Shown here in pieces: positions 1 to 9,716 of a DNA stretch of 64,000 nucleotides. The notes under the pieces are model-generated. The model saw only the letters and a list, made by a program, of their open reading frames with translations, was not told the origin of the DNA and ran no database searches. Location of the stretch: assembly GCA_028823415.1 (NCBI GenBank), contig JAPKBL010000007.1, positions 19,136-83,135 on the forward strand, given 5' to 3'. The first letter of the stretch is position 1, and the number at the start of each line of letters is the position of its first letter. Both the position numbers and the translations under genes were made by a program. This DNA comes from Mariniblastus sp. (lineage in GTDB: Bacteria > Planctomycetota > Planctomycetia > Pirellulales > Pirellulaceae).

Positions 1-2299
1 TCACGAATGGCTTGGGTCGCTCAGTCTCTTTGAAGGTCGCACCGGCGGGGGTAACGCTGTGGTGATAGATGCTGCCGGTTCCCCAATCCGCCGTAAAGGG
101 GGCGTGATTCCAGATGCCAAATCCAGGTTCGTCGACGTAAACAGCACCACAACCTGACCCGCCGCCGTAATCTGCCAACGGTGGTATGCATTCTTCAGGG
201 AAGTTCTTGTAGAGCCGTGGATATCCATGATCGTCACCGCCGGTGAAATGGTGGAAACGGACATTCCAACCACCGCCGTCATTTGTGTTATCTCTCGCAA
301 AGAGATCCATTTCCGGACTCACCGCTACCTCGAGGATATTGCGCGTCCCCGTCGAGTAGAGTTCTAACCCGGTTCCATCGGGTCGCACGCGAATTACGCC
401 ACCACCCCGATGCGTCAATGTGGTGCCGTCAGTCCCTTTGGCGTTCATAAACCCAAAGTCACCCCCGGCGATGTAGAGATATCCGTCGACGCCGATACTC
501 AACCCATTAGTGGTGTGATCGGCTGGACGTTTGTCATAGCCAAAGGCAAGGTCACTTACGAGTATGTTCTGTCTATCTGAAACGCCGTCGTCGTTGTCAT
601 CAATGAACTCCGAAAGATGCGGTGGGTGCATGAGATAAAGCCGGTCATGGTCCCAGACTAAACCACGGGGTGCGTCGACTTCACAAAAAATTTTTGTTTC
701 ATCGGCCCTTCCATCTCCGTCGGTGTCCCTCAACCGAATTACGCGACCGCGGTGAGGGTCTCTACCGAGCGAACCATTTCCGTCGGAACTGACGTACAGA
801 GTTCCATCGGGTGCAGCGGCGACAAACACCGGGTAGTTGACTGCCGGAGGTGCCGCAAATACAGTCGCGTCAAATCCAGCGGGTATGGTTACCTCTTTTA
901 GAATCGCCGCTTCCTGCTCCTCAGTGAGAGGAACCATTTTTGCTGGTGCGTTGCCTTGTTTTAAATAGGGGTCAGGATTGGCTGCCGGGGTCGGCTCAAA
1001 CGCTGGCTTGAAACTTTTGTCGGCCGGCCAAATGTCTTTTAACTGCTTCCCCTTGAATTTAATTTCACGGATGCTGCACCATCCACCAGTTCGGCATCCC
1101 ATGCCTTCTATTCGAATCTTCTTGGTAGGCTTCGATGCCTTGGTCAGAGCCTGAAACTCGGAGATGGCCTTCTCATTTCCTGACTGATCAATGACCACAA
1201 CCATCTTCCCATCTTGTTCTGATAGAACCTTATATTGATAGGCAGCATTTTTTTCCCAATCAATTTTAATTTGTTTGACGGACTGAGGGTTTTGAAATTC
1301 CAACTCTATCCATTGCGGGTAACTACCGTTCGAGGCGCACCACCGCGTATCATTCTGTTGATCAATGCAGTGGGCGGGGTCATGATTCTTTTCAATCGAT
1401 GAAGCGGTTACATGCACAAGCGTGGGGTTTTTTGGCGGAGTCTTTATTTGTTTTTTCGCTGAGTCGTTCTTTTTTTCGACGAACGTAATCTTATTATTTC
1501 CGGTAAACGGACTTGGCGTCTCTGGTATGTTCTTTTTACAGGACCACAAAATTCCTCGTGTTACTAAATCGAGGTACCGGTCGTCGGCTACGCCAGCGGT
1601 GTAATGGCCGATAGACATACTAAAACTGCGGGTATCATTGACTTCATTACTCCAGATCACAATCGCTTCCTGTTCGCTTGTTTTCCCTTTGCGCTCAAAT
1701 GTCTGAGTCCCCATTGCAATCGGATGTGCACCGTATAGTTTGGCGTTGTTATAGAGTTCGTCTTTGTCGATCGTCCAATTCTCCATTCCGCGAACGACCG
1801 GGTGGTTTTTGTCAACAAACGCAACCTTTATCGGGGCGTGAGGCCCATGCCCGGTGGATTGTAAACCGAGGTGTTTGAACCATAAGTCAGTACCATTGCG
1901 GAAACTATGCATCGCGCAATGGAGGTGTATGGCTGGTGTTTTTTCATGCACCTTTAGAATTCGCTGAAGGACTTCCACGTTTGTGTTCCGTGCGGCACAT
2001 TCGTCATGGATGATGACGTCGTAACCGTTTGCCCAGTTGACATTGTCATACACTGTCAGGGGAGGATTGGTTGATTTATCATCGGTCCACCAGACGTCGA
2101 CGCGAATATTGGCCCTTGCCTGAATGCCCTCGGAGAGTACTTTGTGCTGTTGTGTATAGTCGTGACAGCAGCCACCGCAAATAAGCAACGCCCTCAGTGG
2201 TTTTTCAGCGGAATTGTTTGCGTCCGAGGTTTCGATCTGAGAAAATAAAGTTTGCGGCATCAAAACCGCGGTCGCGATGATTGTGAGAAACTTGAGCAT
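1..2299 (-). CDS. ThuA-like / discoidin-like / TIGR02604-type dehydrogenase-like fusion (C-terminus cut by window edge)
   Basis: Translating the minus strand from the ATG at 2299 gives an uninterrupted frame of 766 residues that leaves the window. A signal peptide (MLKFLTIIATAVLMPQTLFS) is followed by a ThuA-like domain at about 35-245 (ALLICGGCCHDYTQQHK, then IHLHCAMHSFR). A discoidin/F5-8C-like sugar-binding module follows at about 296-418 (DTRWCASNGSYPQWIELEF). From about 460 comes a beta-propeller of the planctomycete membrane-bound-dehydrogenase type (TIGR02604), with GDGRADE and DGYLYIAGGDFGF blades. Members of this family often end in a CxxCH haem domain, which would lie outside the window. 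The role is probably periplasmic sugar oxidation or binding; the substrate is unknown. It diverges from the cytochrome-type gene at 2475 across 175 bp. Domain order is clear; enzymatic activity is inferred. Confidence 0.85.
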   Translation of the reverse strand, partial: MLKFLTIIATAVLMPQTLFSQIETSDANNSAEKPLRALLICGGCCHDYTQQHKVLSEGIQARANIRVDVWWTDDKSTNPPLTVYDNVNWANGYDVIIHDECAARNTNVEVLQRILKVHEKTPAIHLHCAMHSFRNGTDLWFKHLGLQSTGHGPHAPIKVAFVDKNHPVVRGMENWTIDKDELYNNAKLYGAHPIAMGTQTFERKGKTSEQEAIVIWSNEVNDTRSFSMSIGHYTAGVADDRYLDLVTRGILWSCKKNIPETPSPFTGNNKITFVEKKNDSAKKQIKTPPKNPTLVHVTASSIEKNHDPAHCIDQQNDTRWCASNGSYPQWIELEFQNPQSVKQIKIDWEKNAAYQYKVLSEQDGKMVVVIDQSGNEKAISEFQALTKASKPTKKIRIEGMGCRTGGWCSIREIKFKGKQLKDIWPADKSFKPAFEPTPAANPDPYLKQGNAPAKMVPLTEEQEAAILKEVTIPAGFDATVFAAPPAVNYPVFVAAAPDGTLYVSSDGNGSLGRDPHRGRVIRLRDTDGDGRADETKIFCEVDAPRGLVWDHDRLYLMHPPHLSEFIDDNDDGVSDRQNILVSDLAFGYDKRPADHTTNGLSIGVDGYLYIAGGDFGFMNAKGTDGTTLTHRGGGVIRVRPDGTGLELYSTGTRNILEVAVSPEMDLFARDNTNDGGGWNVRFHHFTGGDDHGYPRLYKNFPEECIPPLADYGGGSGCGAVYVDEPGFGIWNHAPFTADWGTGSIYHHSVTPAGATFKETERPKPFV

Positions 2300-2474
2300 G
2301 CGGATGTCCGTGAAGAATAATCGGAAAGATACTTCATTGTGTTCGGTTTCACGGCGAAAATCCAGTCGATTTAGATTCTCACTTGATAAATTTGAGATCT
2401 TTGAATCAGACTCAATAAACTTACAGGTCGTGGTATCTTTGAATGGCAATAGGTTTCTGAAACTGTCTTGAGAA

Positions 2475-4805
2475 ATGAACGGGTGGCAAATGGGGGTTGG
2501 TCGAATCATTAAAAAAACTAACTGCTTGATACCAATCGTAGCGATTCTGTGTCTAGTTTCCACACAGTCGACGGGCGATGAGATTTCGTTCACTAGCGAC
2601 GTGCGTCCGATACTGGCGGCCAAGTGTTTTAATTGCCATGGATTTGATGCGGGTAGCCGACAGGGGGACCTGAGGCTCGATCGTCGCGATGAAGCTGAAT
2701 ATGTGTTTTCCGGCGCTGGTGATACCGCTTTGTTTTGGGAACGTATTAATTCCGACGATCTTGAGTTTCGAATGCCGCCTCCTGAAAGTAAAGAGGCACT
2801 CTCGTTAGAAGAAATCGAGATTTTAAATCAATGGTTGTCACAGGGCTCTCCCTACGAAGAGCACTGGGCGTTTCGCGCTCCCGTTAGGCCCACGGTTCCG
2901 TTGGTTGAGTCAGAAGCTATAAGGAATCCAATCGATAGTTTCATTCGGGCTCGGCTTATCAAACAAGGGATGACTCCATCCAATGCCGCAGATCCAGTTA
3001 CTCTTGCGAGGCGGCTTTCACAGGATTTACATGGTCTACCTCCCGCAGCTAACGTCGTCGAGGAATTTGCCAACCAATCCAGCGACAAAGCCTATTCAGA
3101 TTTGATCGATGTTTTGATGGCGTCACCACGTTACGGCGAACATATGGCGGTGCCATGGTTGGACGCCGCAAGATATGCAGATACGGACGGTTATCAAAAC
3201 GACCGTTATCGGTACATGCACGTGTGGCGTGATTGGGTCATTCATTCCTTGAACGAAAACATGCCGTACGATCAATTTGTATTGGAACAGGTTGCCGGTG
3301 ACATGCTGCCCGATGCAACCTTAAAACAACAAATCGCCACAGGGTTTTGCCGAAACCATCGAATTAATTCCGAGGATGGTTCGATTCCTGAAGAATGGCA
3401 TGTTGAAAATGTCGTTGACCGGATCGACACCATCGGAACTGCGATTCTAGGATTGACCGTTGGGTGTGCGCGATGCCATGACCACAAATTTGATCCAATT
3501 TCGGCTAAGGAGTATTACCAGCTATTCGCCTATTTCAATAATGTTCCCGAATGGGGGGTCGGACCTAATAATGGAAATAGCCCTCCCTTTATCGAAGTCC
3601 CGAAGTCATGGCCGAACCTTTCCGAGGACGAAAATGTCGCGATTCTGCCGGCACCTTTGAAACTGAGGGAAGCGAGGAAGGGACAGATGGGAAACGGACT
3701 TAAACGGCCACAGGCTGGTAGTCCCCAGACGGTCATGGTGATGCATGAAATGAAAGTGCCACGTGCGACCTATCTCTTAATGCGAGGTCAGTTTGACAGC
3801 CCGGACAAGTCAGAACTGCTCACTCCGGGCGTACCAAAGGTGTTGCTGTCATCCCTTGCGGCGCAGCCTCAAAGTCGATTGCAGTTTGCGCAGTGGTTGG
3901 TAGATCGGGAAAATCCATTAACCGCTCGAGTCGCCGTGAATCGAGTTTGGCAACAAATATTCGGGATGGGTTTGGTGAAGACAAGCGAAAACTTTGGTAC
4001 TCAAGGTGAGTTGCCGAGTCATCCGGAACTCCTTGATTGGCTGGCGGTCGAGCTAATTGAAAGCGGCTGGGATATTCGACACATTCAAAAACTGATTCTT
4101 CAGAGTACAACCTACCGACAGTCATCGGAAACAACCCCCGCTCGCGAAAAAGAGGATCCGGAAAATAGATTCTTAGCGAGAGCTCCACGCTATCGCCTGC
4201 ACGCGTTTGCATTGCGGGACTCATTGCTCGCCAGCAGTGGGTTGCTCGTTGAGAAAATTGGCGGAATACCGGCAAAACCTTACATGCCTCCGAAAATTTG
4301 GAGAGCGATATCGAACAACACCTATAAGCAAGGGACAGGAGACGATTTGTATCGGCGAAGCGTTTATACGTTTTGGCGGCGGACAATTCCCCCGCCGATG
4401 ATGGTCAATTTTAATTCCGCTGATCGGGAAGTTTGCATCGTCCGCAAGGATCGCACCAATACGCCTCTGCAGGCGTTAACCCAGATGAATAACATTGCAT
4501 TTGTCGAGGCGGCCAGGTTCCTGGCTGAGAGGATGATTGAGCATTCCGTTGATCCGCGAATTGCGATTGAATTTGGTTTTATTTCCTTGGTTTCGAGAAA
4601 ACCGCGGAAAGCGGAGTTGATTTTGTTATTAGACGCTTACAGTGAATTTGAAAAACATTACCGAGCGCAGCCCAAGGCGGCGAAAGCACTGCTGTCCGTT
4701 GGCCAGAAAAAACGAAACGAGAACCTTGAGTTGACAGAGCATGCTGCTTTGACAATGGTGGCGTCACTGTTAATGAATCTTGATGAGGCGGTCACGCGAG
4801 AATGA
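2475..4805 (+). CDS. DUF1549/DUF1553 planctomycete cytochrome-type protein (PSCyt1-PSCyt2-PSD1)
   Basis: A 776-residue exported protein. An N-terminal hydrophobic stretch (about 17-33) acts as a signal or anchor. A planctomycete cytochrome C module (PSCyt1) carries haem motif C51-F-N-C54-H55 after VRPILAAK. The DUF1549 region follows, with a second site C331-A-R-C334-H335-D-H-K-F-D-P typical of PSCyt2. The C-terminal DUF1553 (PSD1) region contains RVAVNRVWQQIFG, GELPSHPELLDWLA and the NTPLQALTQMNN motif. The stop overlaps the start of the DUF1501 gene (ATGA), so the two are co-transcribed and probably translationally coupled. Families of this kind are abundant in planctomycetes; their reaction is not established, and an extracytoplasmic redox role is inferred from the haem motifs. 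An alternative ATG lies at 2490. Confidence 0.93.
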   Translation: MNGWQMGVGRIIKKTNCLIPIVAILCLVSTQSTGDEISFTSDVRPILAAKCFNCHGFDAGSRQGDLRLDRRDEAEYVFSGAGDTALFWERINSDDLEFRMPPPESKEALSLEEIEILNQWLSQGSPYEEHWAFRAPVRPTVPLVESEAIRNPIDSFIRARLIKQGMTPSNAADPVTLARRLSQDLHGLPPAANVVEEFANQSSDKAYSDLIDVLMASPRYGEHMAVPWLDAARYADTDGYQNDRYRYMHVWRDWVIHSLNENMPYDQFVLEQVAGDMLPDATLKQQIATGFCRNHRINSEDGSIPEEWHVENVVDRIDTIGTAILGLTVGCARCHDHKFDPISAKEYYQLFAYFNNVPEWGVGPNNGNSPPFIEVPKSWPNLSEDENVAILPAPLKLREARKGQMGNGLKRPQAGSPQTVMVMHEMKVPRATYLLMRGQFDSPDKSELLTPGVPKVLLSSLAAQPQSRLQFAQWLVDRENPLTARVAVNRVWQQIFGMGLVKTSENFGTQGELPSHPELLDWLAVELIESGWDIRHIQKLILQSTTYRQSSETTPAREKEDPENRFLARAPRYRLHAFALRDSLLASSGLLVEKIGGIPAKPYMPPKIWRAISNNTYKQGTGDDLYRRSVYTFWRRTIPPPMMVNFNSADREVCIVRKDRTNTPLQALTQMNNIAFVEAARFLAERMIEHSVDPRIAIEFGFISLVSRKPRKAELILLLDAYSEFEKHYRAQPKAAKALLSVGQKKRNENLELTEHAALTMVASLLMNLDEAVTRE

Positions 4806-6268
4806 AACCCGACCATTCCGAAATTCTGGAGCGGTGCAGAACCGCGGTGAACCGGCGGTTTTTCTTAGGAAGGGCTGGTCTCGGATTAGCGGCTATCAAT
4901 GGCTTGATGGGATCGCCGGGCAGATTGATGGGAAGTGAAATCCCGGTGAAACCTGGCGTGGATGATGTGCCTCACTTCCAGCCAAAAGCCAAACGGATTA
5001 TTTATTTATTCCAATCGGGCGGGCCGTCGCAGCTAGACTTATTTGATCCAAAACCAGAGTTAAAAAAACGGTTTGGCCAAGAGGTGCCTAAGTCGATCTA
5101 TCCGGATGAGCGGAAAACGACGATGAGCAATGCCCAGAGTCAGTTTGCCACGTCACCGAGTGTATTTAAATTTAATCGTTGTGGTAAATCCGGTTTGGAG
5201 CTGAGCGAGTTGTTGCCCAATGTCGGTCAAATGGCGGACCATCTGTGCGTGATTCGATCCATGCACACTCAGGCAATTAATCATGACCCGGCGATCACGT
5301 TCATGCAAACGGGAGCACAGATTCCGGGACGACCAAGTATGGGGGCCTGGTTGAATTATGGGCTTGGATCGGAAACCGAAAACCTTCCTGCGTTTGTCGC
5401 GATGAGTTCTCGTGGTTCGGGCAAAGGAGGACAGCCGATTTACGACCGGTTATGGGGAAGTGGATTTCTCCCCTCAATTTATCAGGGGGTTAAATTTCGG
5501 AATCAAGGATCGCCGGTGTTGGATATTTATGATCCGGCTGGTGTCGATCCGAATGTTCGGCGGACCATGCTCAATTATCTTGGCAAATTGAACGAGATGA
5601 AATTTCAGAGTACCGGAGACGCGGAAATTCGAACCAGAATCGCACAATATGAACTTGCGGGTAAAATGCAGGCTTCGGTTCCTGAGTTACTGGATTTTAC
5701 ACAAGAGACCAGGGCAACGATGGAAATGTACGGAAAGGATGTGGGTCGGCAGGGCTCTTTTGCGTTTAACTGTCTCGTGGCTCGGCGTCTGGCTGAACGC
5801 GGCGTTCGTTTCATACAGCTTTTTCATCAGGGCTGGGATCAGCACGTCAACTTACCAACCCAAATTCGGCGACAGTGCATTGATACCGATCAACCGACCG
5901 CCGCACTGATGCAGGATCTAAAATCGCGGGGAATGCTTGAAGATACGCTGATCGTTTGGGCGGGAGAATTCGGAAGAACAGTATATTCTCAGGGGACGCT
6001 CAGCCCTCGGAATTACGGTCGCGATCATCATGGAAATTGTTATTCGGTATGGCTTGCCGGTGCCGGAATTCGGGGTGGAATAAGCTACGGCGCTACTGAT
6101 GACTATAGCGTCAATGTTGTAGAGAATAAGCTCGAGCCACATGATTTGAATGCGACGATCTTGCAGCAAATGGGCATCGATCACGAACGGCTCACGTTCC
6201 CCTTCCAAGGGCGAGACTATCGGTTAACCGATGTCCATGGCCGGGTGGTTCATGACATCCTGCGTTAA
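4802..6268 (+). CDS. DUF1501 family protein
   Basis: A 488-residue protein starting at the ATG that overlaps the previous stop by 4 bp. The N-terminus has a twin-arginine-type leader (NRRFFLGRAGLGLAA), so export by Tat is likely. The body is the DUF1501 fold, related to the alkaline phosphatase/sulfatase superfamily: YLFQSGGPSQLDLFDPKP near residue 70, MHTQAINHDPA, LNYGLGSETENLPAFV, WDQHVNLPTQIRRQCIDTD, and the conserved VWAGEFGRTVYSQG followed by GRDHHGNCYSVWLAG. The His/Asp pattern in the last two motifs is compatible with metal binding. Function is unknown. It is nearly always found beside a DUF1549/DUF1553 cytochrome-type gene, as here, which suggests a shared complex or pathway. Confidence 0.93.
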   Translation: MKPDHSEILERCRTAVNRRFFLGRAGLGLAAINGLMGSPGRLMGSEIPVKPGVDDVPHFQPKAKRIIYLFQSGGPSQLDLFDPKPELKKRFGQEVPKSIYPDERKTTMSNAQSQFATSPSVFKFNRCGKSGLELSELLPNVGQMADHLCVIRSMHTQAINHDPAITFMQTGAQIPGRPSMGAWLNYGLGSETENLPAFVAMSSRGSGKGGQPIYDRLWGSGFLPSIYQGVKFRNQGSPVLDIYDPAGVDPNVRRTMLNYLGKLNEMKFQSTGDAEIRTRIAQYELAGKMQASVPELLDFTQETRATMEMYGKDVGRQGSFAFNCLVARRLAERGVRFIQLFHQGWDQHVNLPTQIRRQCIDTDQPTAALMQDLKSRGMLEDTLIVWAGEFGRTVYSQGTLSPRNYGRDHHGNCYSVWLAGAGIRGGISYGATDDYSVNVVENKLEPHDLNATILQQMGIDHERLTFPFQGRDYRLTDVHGRVVHDILR

Positions 6269-6304
6269 AACGTTTCTGTCGCGGATTATATTAGCTGCGG
6301 CTTG

Positions 6305-6324
6305 GCGAGCTACCGTTAGCTCGC
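6305..6324. terminator. Hairpin between convergent genes
   Basis: A perfect 8-bp inverted repeat (gcgagcta, 4-base loop, tagctcgc) sits between the stop of the DUF1501 gene and the converging minus-strand gene, and includes that gene's stop codon. Only a weak T-rich tract follows (ttgttt). It could act as a bidirectional terminator; no test is possible from sequence alone. Confidence 0.45.
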
Positions 6325-7590
6325 TTGTTTGAAAAAGTCATCTTCTGCTCTCGCTGTTTTGGGAGAATAAAAATTGACCAAATTGGGAGGTGCCGGCTTT
6401 GGCTTTCGCGTAAATAGCCAACCAGCAAACAGAATAAAGAAGCCAACGAAAACCGAGGCTATCGCCAGCGTCTGCTTTGTTTCATTGATCGCGAGAACGA
6501 GGAGCGACTCGCCATAGCGGGCGGCTTCCTCGGTTCGCTTCTTCGATAGGTCGTCGATCGAGGAAATCGTTTTGTCGAGTTGCTGTTTTAGATCTTCGGT
6601 AGCCATGACCCTTTCTTGGTTGACAGTCTCTAACACGAGTCTACGTTCCTCTTGCAGCTGAACGATGGTGTTAACGCGCATGGCTTCGATTTGCTGGACG
6701 GTTTTTTTGCGTTGATCGTCGATTGCGAATTCGACGGCTTGCCGCTCTTGGTCAATGAGAACAGGTATCTGTGCAACGGTTTGAGCGATTGACTCAGCTG
6801 CGACCGTGGTTTGTTTGAGGTCTGCGAGCGACTCGGTAAAGGGTTCCATTTCGATAACATCAAGGGTGAGTAGTTCGGCTTCCCAGCGCGCCTGTTTGGG
6901 GAGAAATTCTGCGTAAAGACGCAATAAGCCTTGCAGTTCGTCGATGTTAACTTCCAAACGTCCGAGAATTTCGATGGGTTCATTTAAATTTGCTTGGACG
7001 GCATCGATGTAGTGTGACTTGGCGGACTCCCGGTCAAAATATAAATCCTCGATTGGGAATCGATTGGCAAATTTCTCGGCGAACGGTTCACCGAGTTCAG
7101 TATCTCTATTTAATTTGGGAATTTCTCGGCCAATTGTCGTTTGTATGTTGCGCAGGCGATCTTCAAACGCTTCCCCTTGGTTAAGGGACGCAAGTGAAAC
7201 CGAGCCAAATAACGTTGAGCCATTTCGTGCAAGAAGGTCGTCGGTTTGTTTGACAAGGATCCATAAATCAAGAAACGCACCCATGGGATCATCCCGCGAT
7301 GCGGCCCGAAATGTCGCGTTGATTCCGTTGATTTTCCAGAGCAATGCGTTGCGTCGAACCTCGACTGAGGGCGAATTTGATAAAACTCGATCGCAGGTCT
7401 GCTCTATGTGGGTCACATAACGCAAAGTAAAATCGTTAACGAGAACACGCAACTGTTTGGAAGAAAGTTGAATTTCAGCCCCGGACTTTTCCAGAAATCC
7501 GCGTTCCTGCGTTGTTAATTGACACCCACTATGGAATAAAACGTTAAAAAACGCGAGAGATATCAATAATTTTTTATAATCGAAAGCCAT
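6316..7590 (-). CDS. Coiled-coil, C-terminally membrane-anchored exported protein (unknown function)
   Basis: A 424-residue protein I cannot assign to a named family. The N-terminus is a hydrophobic leader ending in HSGC at residues 20-23, a borderline lipobox. The middle (about 200-350) is a long charged heptad-like region (TVQQIEAMRVNTIVQLQEE, then LKQQLDKTISSIDDLSKKR), predicting an extended coiled coil. A single C-terminal transmembrane helix (LAIASVFVGFFILFAGWLF, about 375-393) is followed by a basic, proline-rich tail (TRKPKPAPP). If the leader is cleaved, the coiled coil lies outside the inner membrane with the tail inside. It is monocistronic and convergent with the DUF1501 gene. Confidence 0.8.
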   Translation of the reverse strand: MAFDYKKLLISLAFFNVLFHSGCQLTTQERGFLEKSGAEIQLSSKQLRVLVNDFTLRYVTHIEQTCDRVLSNSPSVEVRRNALLWKINGINATFRAASRDDPMGAFLDLWILVKQTDDLLARNGSTLFGSVSLASLNQGEAFEDRLRNIQTTIGREIPKLNRDTELGEPFAEKFANRFPIEDLYFDRESAKSHYIDAVQANLNEPIEILGRLEVNIDELQGLLRLYAEFLPKQARWEAELLTLDVIEMEPFTESLADLKQTTVAAESIAQTVAQIPVLIDQERQAVEFAIDDQRKKTVQQIEAMRVNTIVQLQEERRLVLETVNQERVMATEDLKQQLDKTISSIDDLSKKRTEEAARYGESLLVLAINETKQTLAIASVFVGFFILFAGWLFTRKPKPAPPNLVNFYSPKTARAEDDFFKQAS

Positions 7591-8201
7591 GGCGTTTCTT
7601 AACAGGATGAGATTCCTGTGACAAGATCAATAAAAACGCCATCCTAGGTGTCCGAGGATAATTCCAATCGAATCCGGCTTCAGCGTTAGTGGATCCCGCC
7701 TCGCCAATCTTAAATTAAAAAAAGCCATCCTATTGGTTGGGAAAAAATCAATTCGATACGGGTTGCACTTGTACTAAAATCCGGTTGCCCAATTTGAATT
7801 GATTGAATCAGTATCTGTTACGGATACTACTTTCTTCGTAGGTTTCCCGATATCGGTATTTTAAACAGTGACCGCATCGATCCAGCAAACATCATTATGT
7901 CGGAAGATTTGAAAAAGGAGTCTCAAAATGATAATGCTGACTCAGAATGAGACGGATCAGCGCACAGACTCATGGGGAAGGCAATATTTAGGTGCATTTT
8001 AGACTGGTCAGGAGATGCAAATTGCCAGCGAATTTGCTGGTTAAGTCTCTCGTGGGGAAGGGAAACATTGGAAATCGTTTGAGATAGGAAACGTTTAGCA
8101 CGGCATGTGCATTAGTGTAGCTACGCGAGTGCAGAAGGCATGACGAGATATTTCAATTGACCTCCACTTTCCTTTCCCCACTAAGTATAGCGAGAACGAC
8201 T
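7591..8201. other. 611-bp intergenic region with two overlapping short ORFs
   Basis: The region between divergent genes must contain both promoters. It holds two short overlapping plus-strand reading frames: ATG 7897 to 7950 (16 codons, MSEDLKKESQNDNADSE) and ATG 7928 to 8002 (24 codons, starting MIMLTQNETDQRTD). The second has a strong Shine-Dalgarno sequence (aaaaaggag, 8 bases before the ATG). Neither resembles a known protein. They could be a leader peptide, a gene remnant or chance. I see no tRNA, riboswitch or repeat here. Confidence 0.35.
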
Positions 8202-9635
8202 ATGAAAAAAATAAGGACTCAATATTCTAGCTTGAAACGCACATTGACAATTTGTTTGGGTTTCATTTTCTGTCTTGTTGTTATGTTTTCCAATAACACG
8301 GCAATCGGCGACGACAAAAAACATTCGTCCAAAAAATCGCTTGATAAAAAGTTGAAAAAAAGTTTGAAACGAAATCATGTCGCCCCAATCGATCTCGGGC
8401 CAACGGCATCATTGGAAATGATTGAACTGGGTCAGGCATTGTTTTTTGATCCAATTTTGAGCGGAAACAGAGATACCGCCTGCAGTACTTGTCATTATCC
8501 GACAGTGGGGACAAGTGATCAATTATCCTTGGGCGTAGGGACTGGGACCATGAGTCCAGGCAAGGTCAGTTTTTTCAGAGAAAAAGGGCCTGACCGAATA
8601 CATATACCTCGCAATGCGCCAGAGTTATTTAACAAGGGCTCGGTTCTTTGGACCTCTCAGTTTTGGGATAGTCGAGTCGCTTCAGCGTATGGTTCGATGT
8701 CATCTCCGGCCGGTTCTGATTTGCCGAGCGGTCTGACAACTCCCTTAGCGGTGCAGGCTATGTTTCCTGTAACCAGTGGTGATGAGATGCGGGGTTCGAT
8801 AACCGATTTTTTTGACCCAGTTAAAAACAATGAAATTGCGGATCCAGCGCTCGATGGAGATCTGCCCGGGATCTGGAACGCGTTAATGCAACGGCTAACA
8901 AACATTGATGGTTATGCGAATCCAACAGACGGTTTGTTCGTCAAAGCGTTTGGAGAAGTACCTTCCAATCTGGGATTCGAAAGCGCGGCTACCGCGATGG
9001 CGGCTTTCGAGACATCTGCCTTCGGCTATGACGACAGTCCCTTTGATGAATATTTGAAAGGTGACAGGGATGCGATGACAACCGCGCAAAAACGCGGCGC
9101 GATTTTGTTCTATGGAAAGCTAAAATGCTCGACTTGCCACTCTGGAACTTTAATGACGGATCAAAACCACTACAACATCGGCGCACCGCAGTTCGGGCCC
9201 GGTAAAGATGAAACCGGCCTCGATTTAGGTAGATATTTGGTTACCGGTGATGAATCAGATCGATTCAAATTTAGAGTTCCTGGATTGCGAAATGTTACGC
9301 AAACTGCGCCATATCTACACAATGGAGCTTTTTACAGTCTTTCTGATGTAATCATGCATCACTTAGATGTAAAGAAAAGTTTGCGAAATTACGATCCCGT
9401 GGCAGAGCTGGTTCAAGGCCCTGAACTCTCCGATACCTACGTTGATGACCCAGATGTATTGAACGAACTCATCTATTCTTCTGATGTACGAAAGAAGAAA
9501 ATCAAGAGTTCCGAAATGGCGGACTTGTTAGAATTTATGAATGCTCTTACGGCTCCGAACATTGGTGCTCGACTGGAATCCACGATTCCGTCAAGCGTAC
9601 CGAGTGGTTTGCCGGTCGATGAATTTGATGAATAA
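8202..9635 (+). CDS. Di-haem cytochrome c peroxidase / MauG family protein
   Basis: A 477-residue periplasmic protein of the bacterial cytochrome c peroxidase/MauG superfamily. I chose ATG 8202 because it begins a good signal peptide (MKKIRTQYSSLKRT, then a hydrophobic core and TAIGDD); an in-frame ATG at 8157 would add 15 residues without one. Two haem c sites are visible: C94-S-T-C97-H98 and C309-S-T-C312-H313, the arrangement expected for the low- and high-potential haems. Conserved family landmarks include LGQALFFDPILSGNRDTACSTCH near the first haem, GAILFYGKLKCSTCH, and FRVPGLRNVTQTAPYLHNGA. MauG-like members often oxidise protein or small organic substrates rather than only reducing peroxide; the substrate here cannot be told. 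Confidence 0.9.
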   Translation: MKKIRTQYSSLKRTLTICLGFIFCLVVMFSNNTAIGDDKKHSSKKSLDKKLKKSLKRNHVAPIDLGPTASLEMIELGQALFFDPILSGNRDTACSTCHYPTVGTSDQLSLGVGTGTMSPGKVSFFREKGPDRIHIPRNAPELFNKGSVLWTSQFWDSRVASAYGSMSSPAGSDLPSGLTTPLAVQAMFPVTSGDEMRGSITDFFDPVKNNEIADPALDGDLPGIWNALMQRLTNIDGYANPTDGLFVKAFGEVPSNLGFESAATAMAAFETSAFGYDDSPFDEYLKGDRDAMTTAQKRGAILFYGKLKCSTCHSGTLMTDQNHYNIGAPQFGPGKDETGLDLGRYLVTGDESDRFKFRVPGLRNVTQTAPYLHNGAFYSLSDVIMHHLDVKKSLRNYDPVAELVQGPELSDTYVDDPDVLNELIYSSDVRKKKIKSSEMADLLEFMNALTAPNIGARLESTIPSSVPSGLPVDEFDE

Positions 9636-9681
9636 TTCGATTCGATATCCTGTCTAATCGGTAAGTTCGTTTGAATTTAAT

Positions 9682-9716
9682 AGCCGAGTTCCGAATAGAG
9701 CTCGGCTGTTAATTTT
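9682..9716 (+). terminator. Rho-independent terminator after the di-haem peroxidase gene
   Basis: A 7-bp stem (agccgag / ctcggct) with a 12-base loop is followed by gttaattttt. It lies 47 bp past the stop of the peroxidase gene on the same strand. Confidence 0.6.

Noticed and set aside
3820..4386. 188-codon frame antisense to the 2475 gene
   Set aside because: Lies fully inside a conserved DUF1553 coding region on the other strand; its translation has no motifs and no ribosome binding site.
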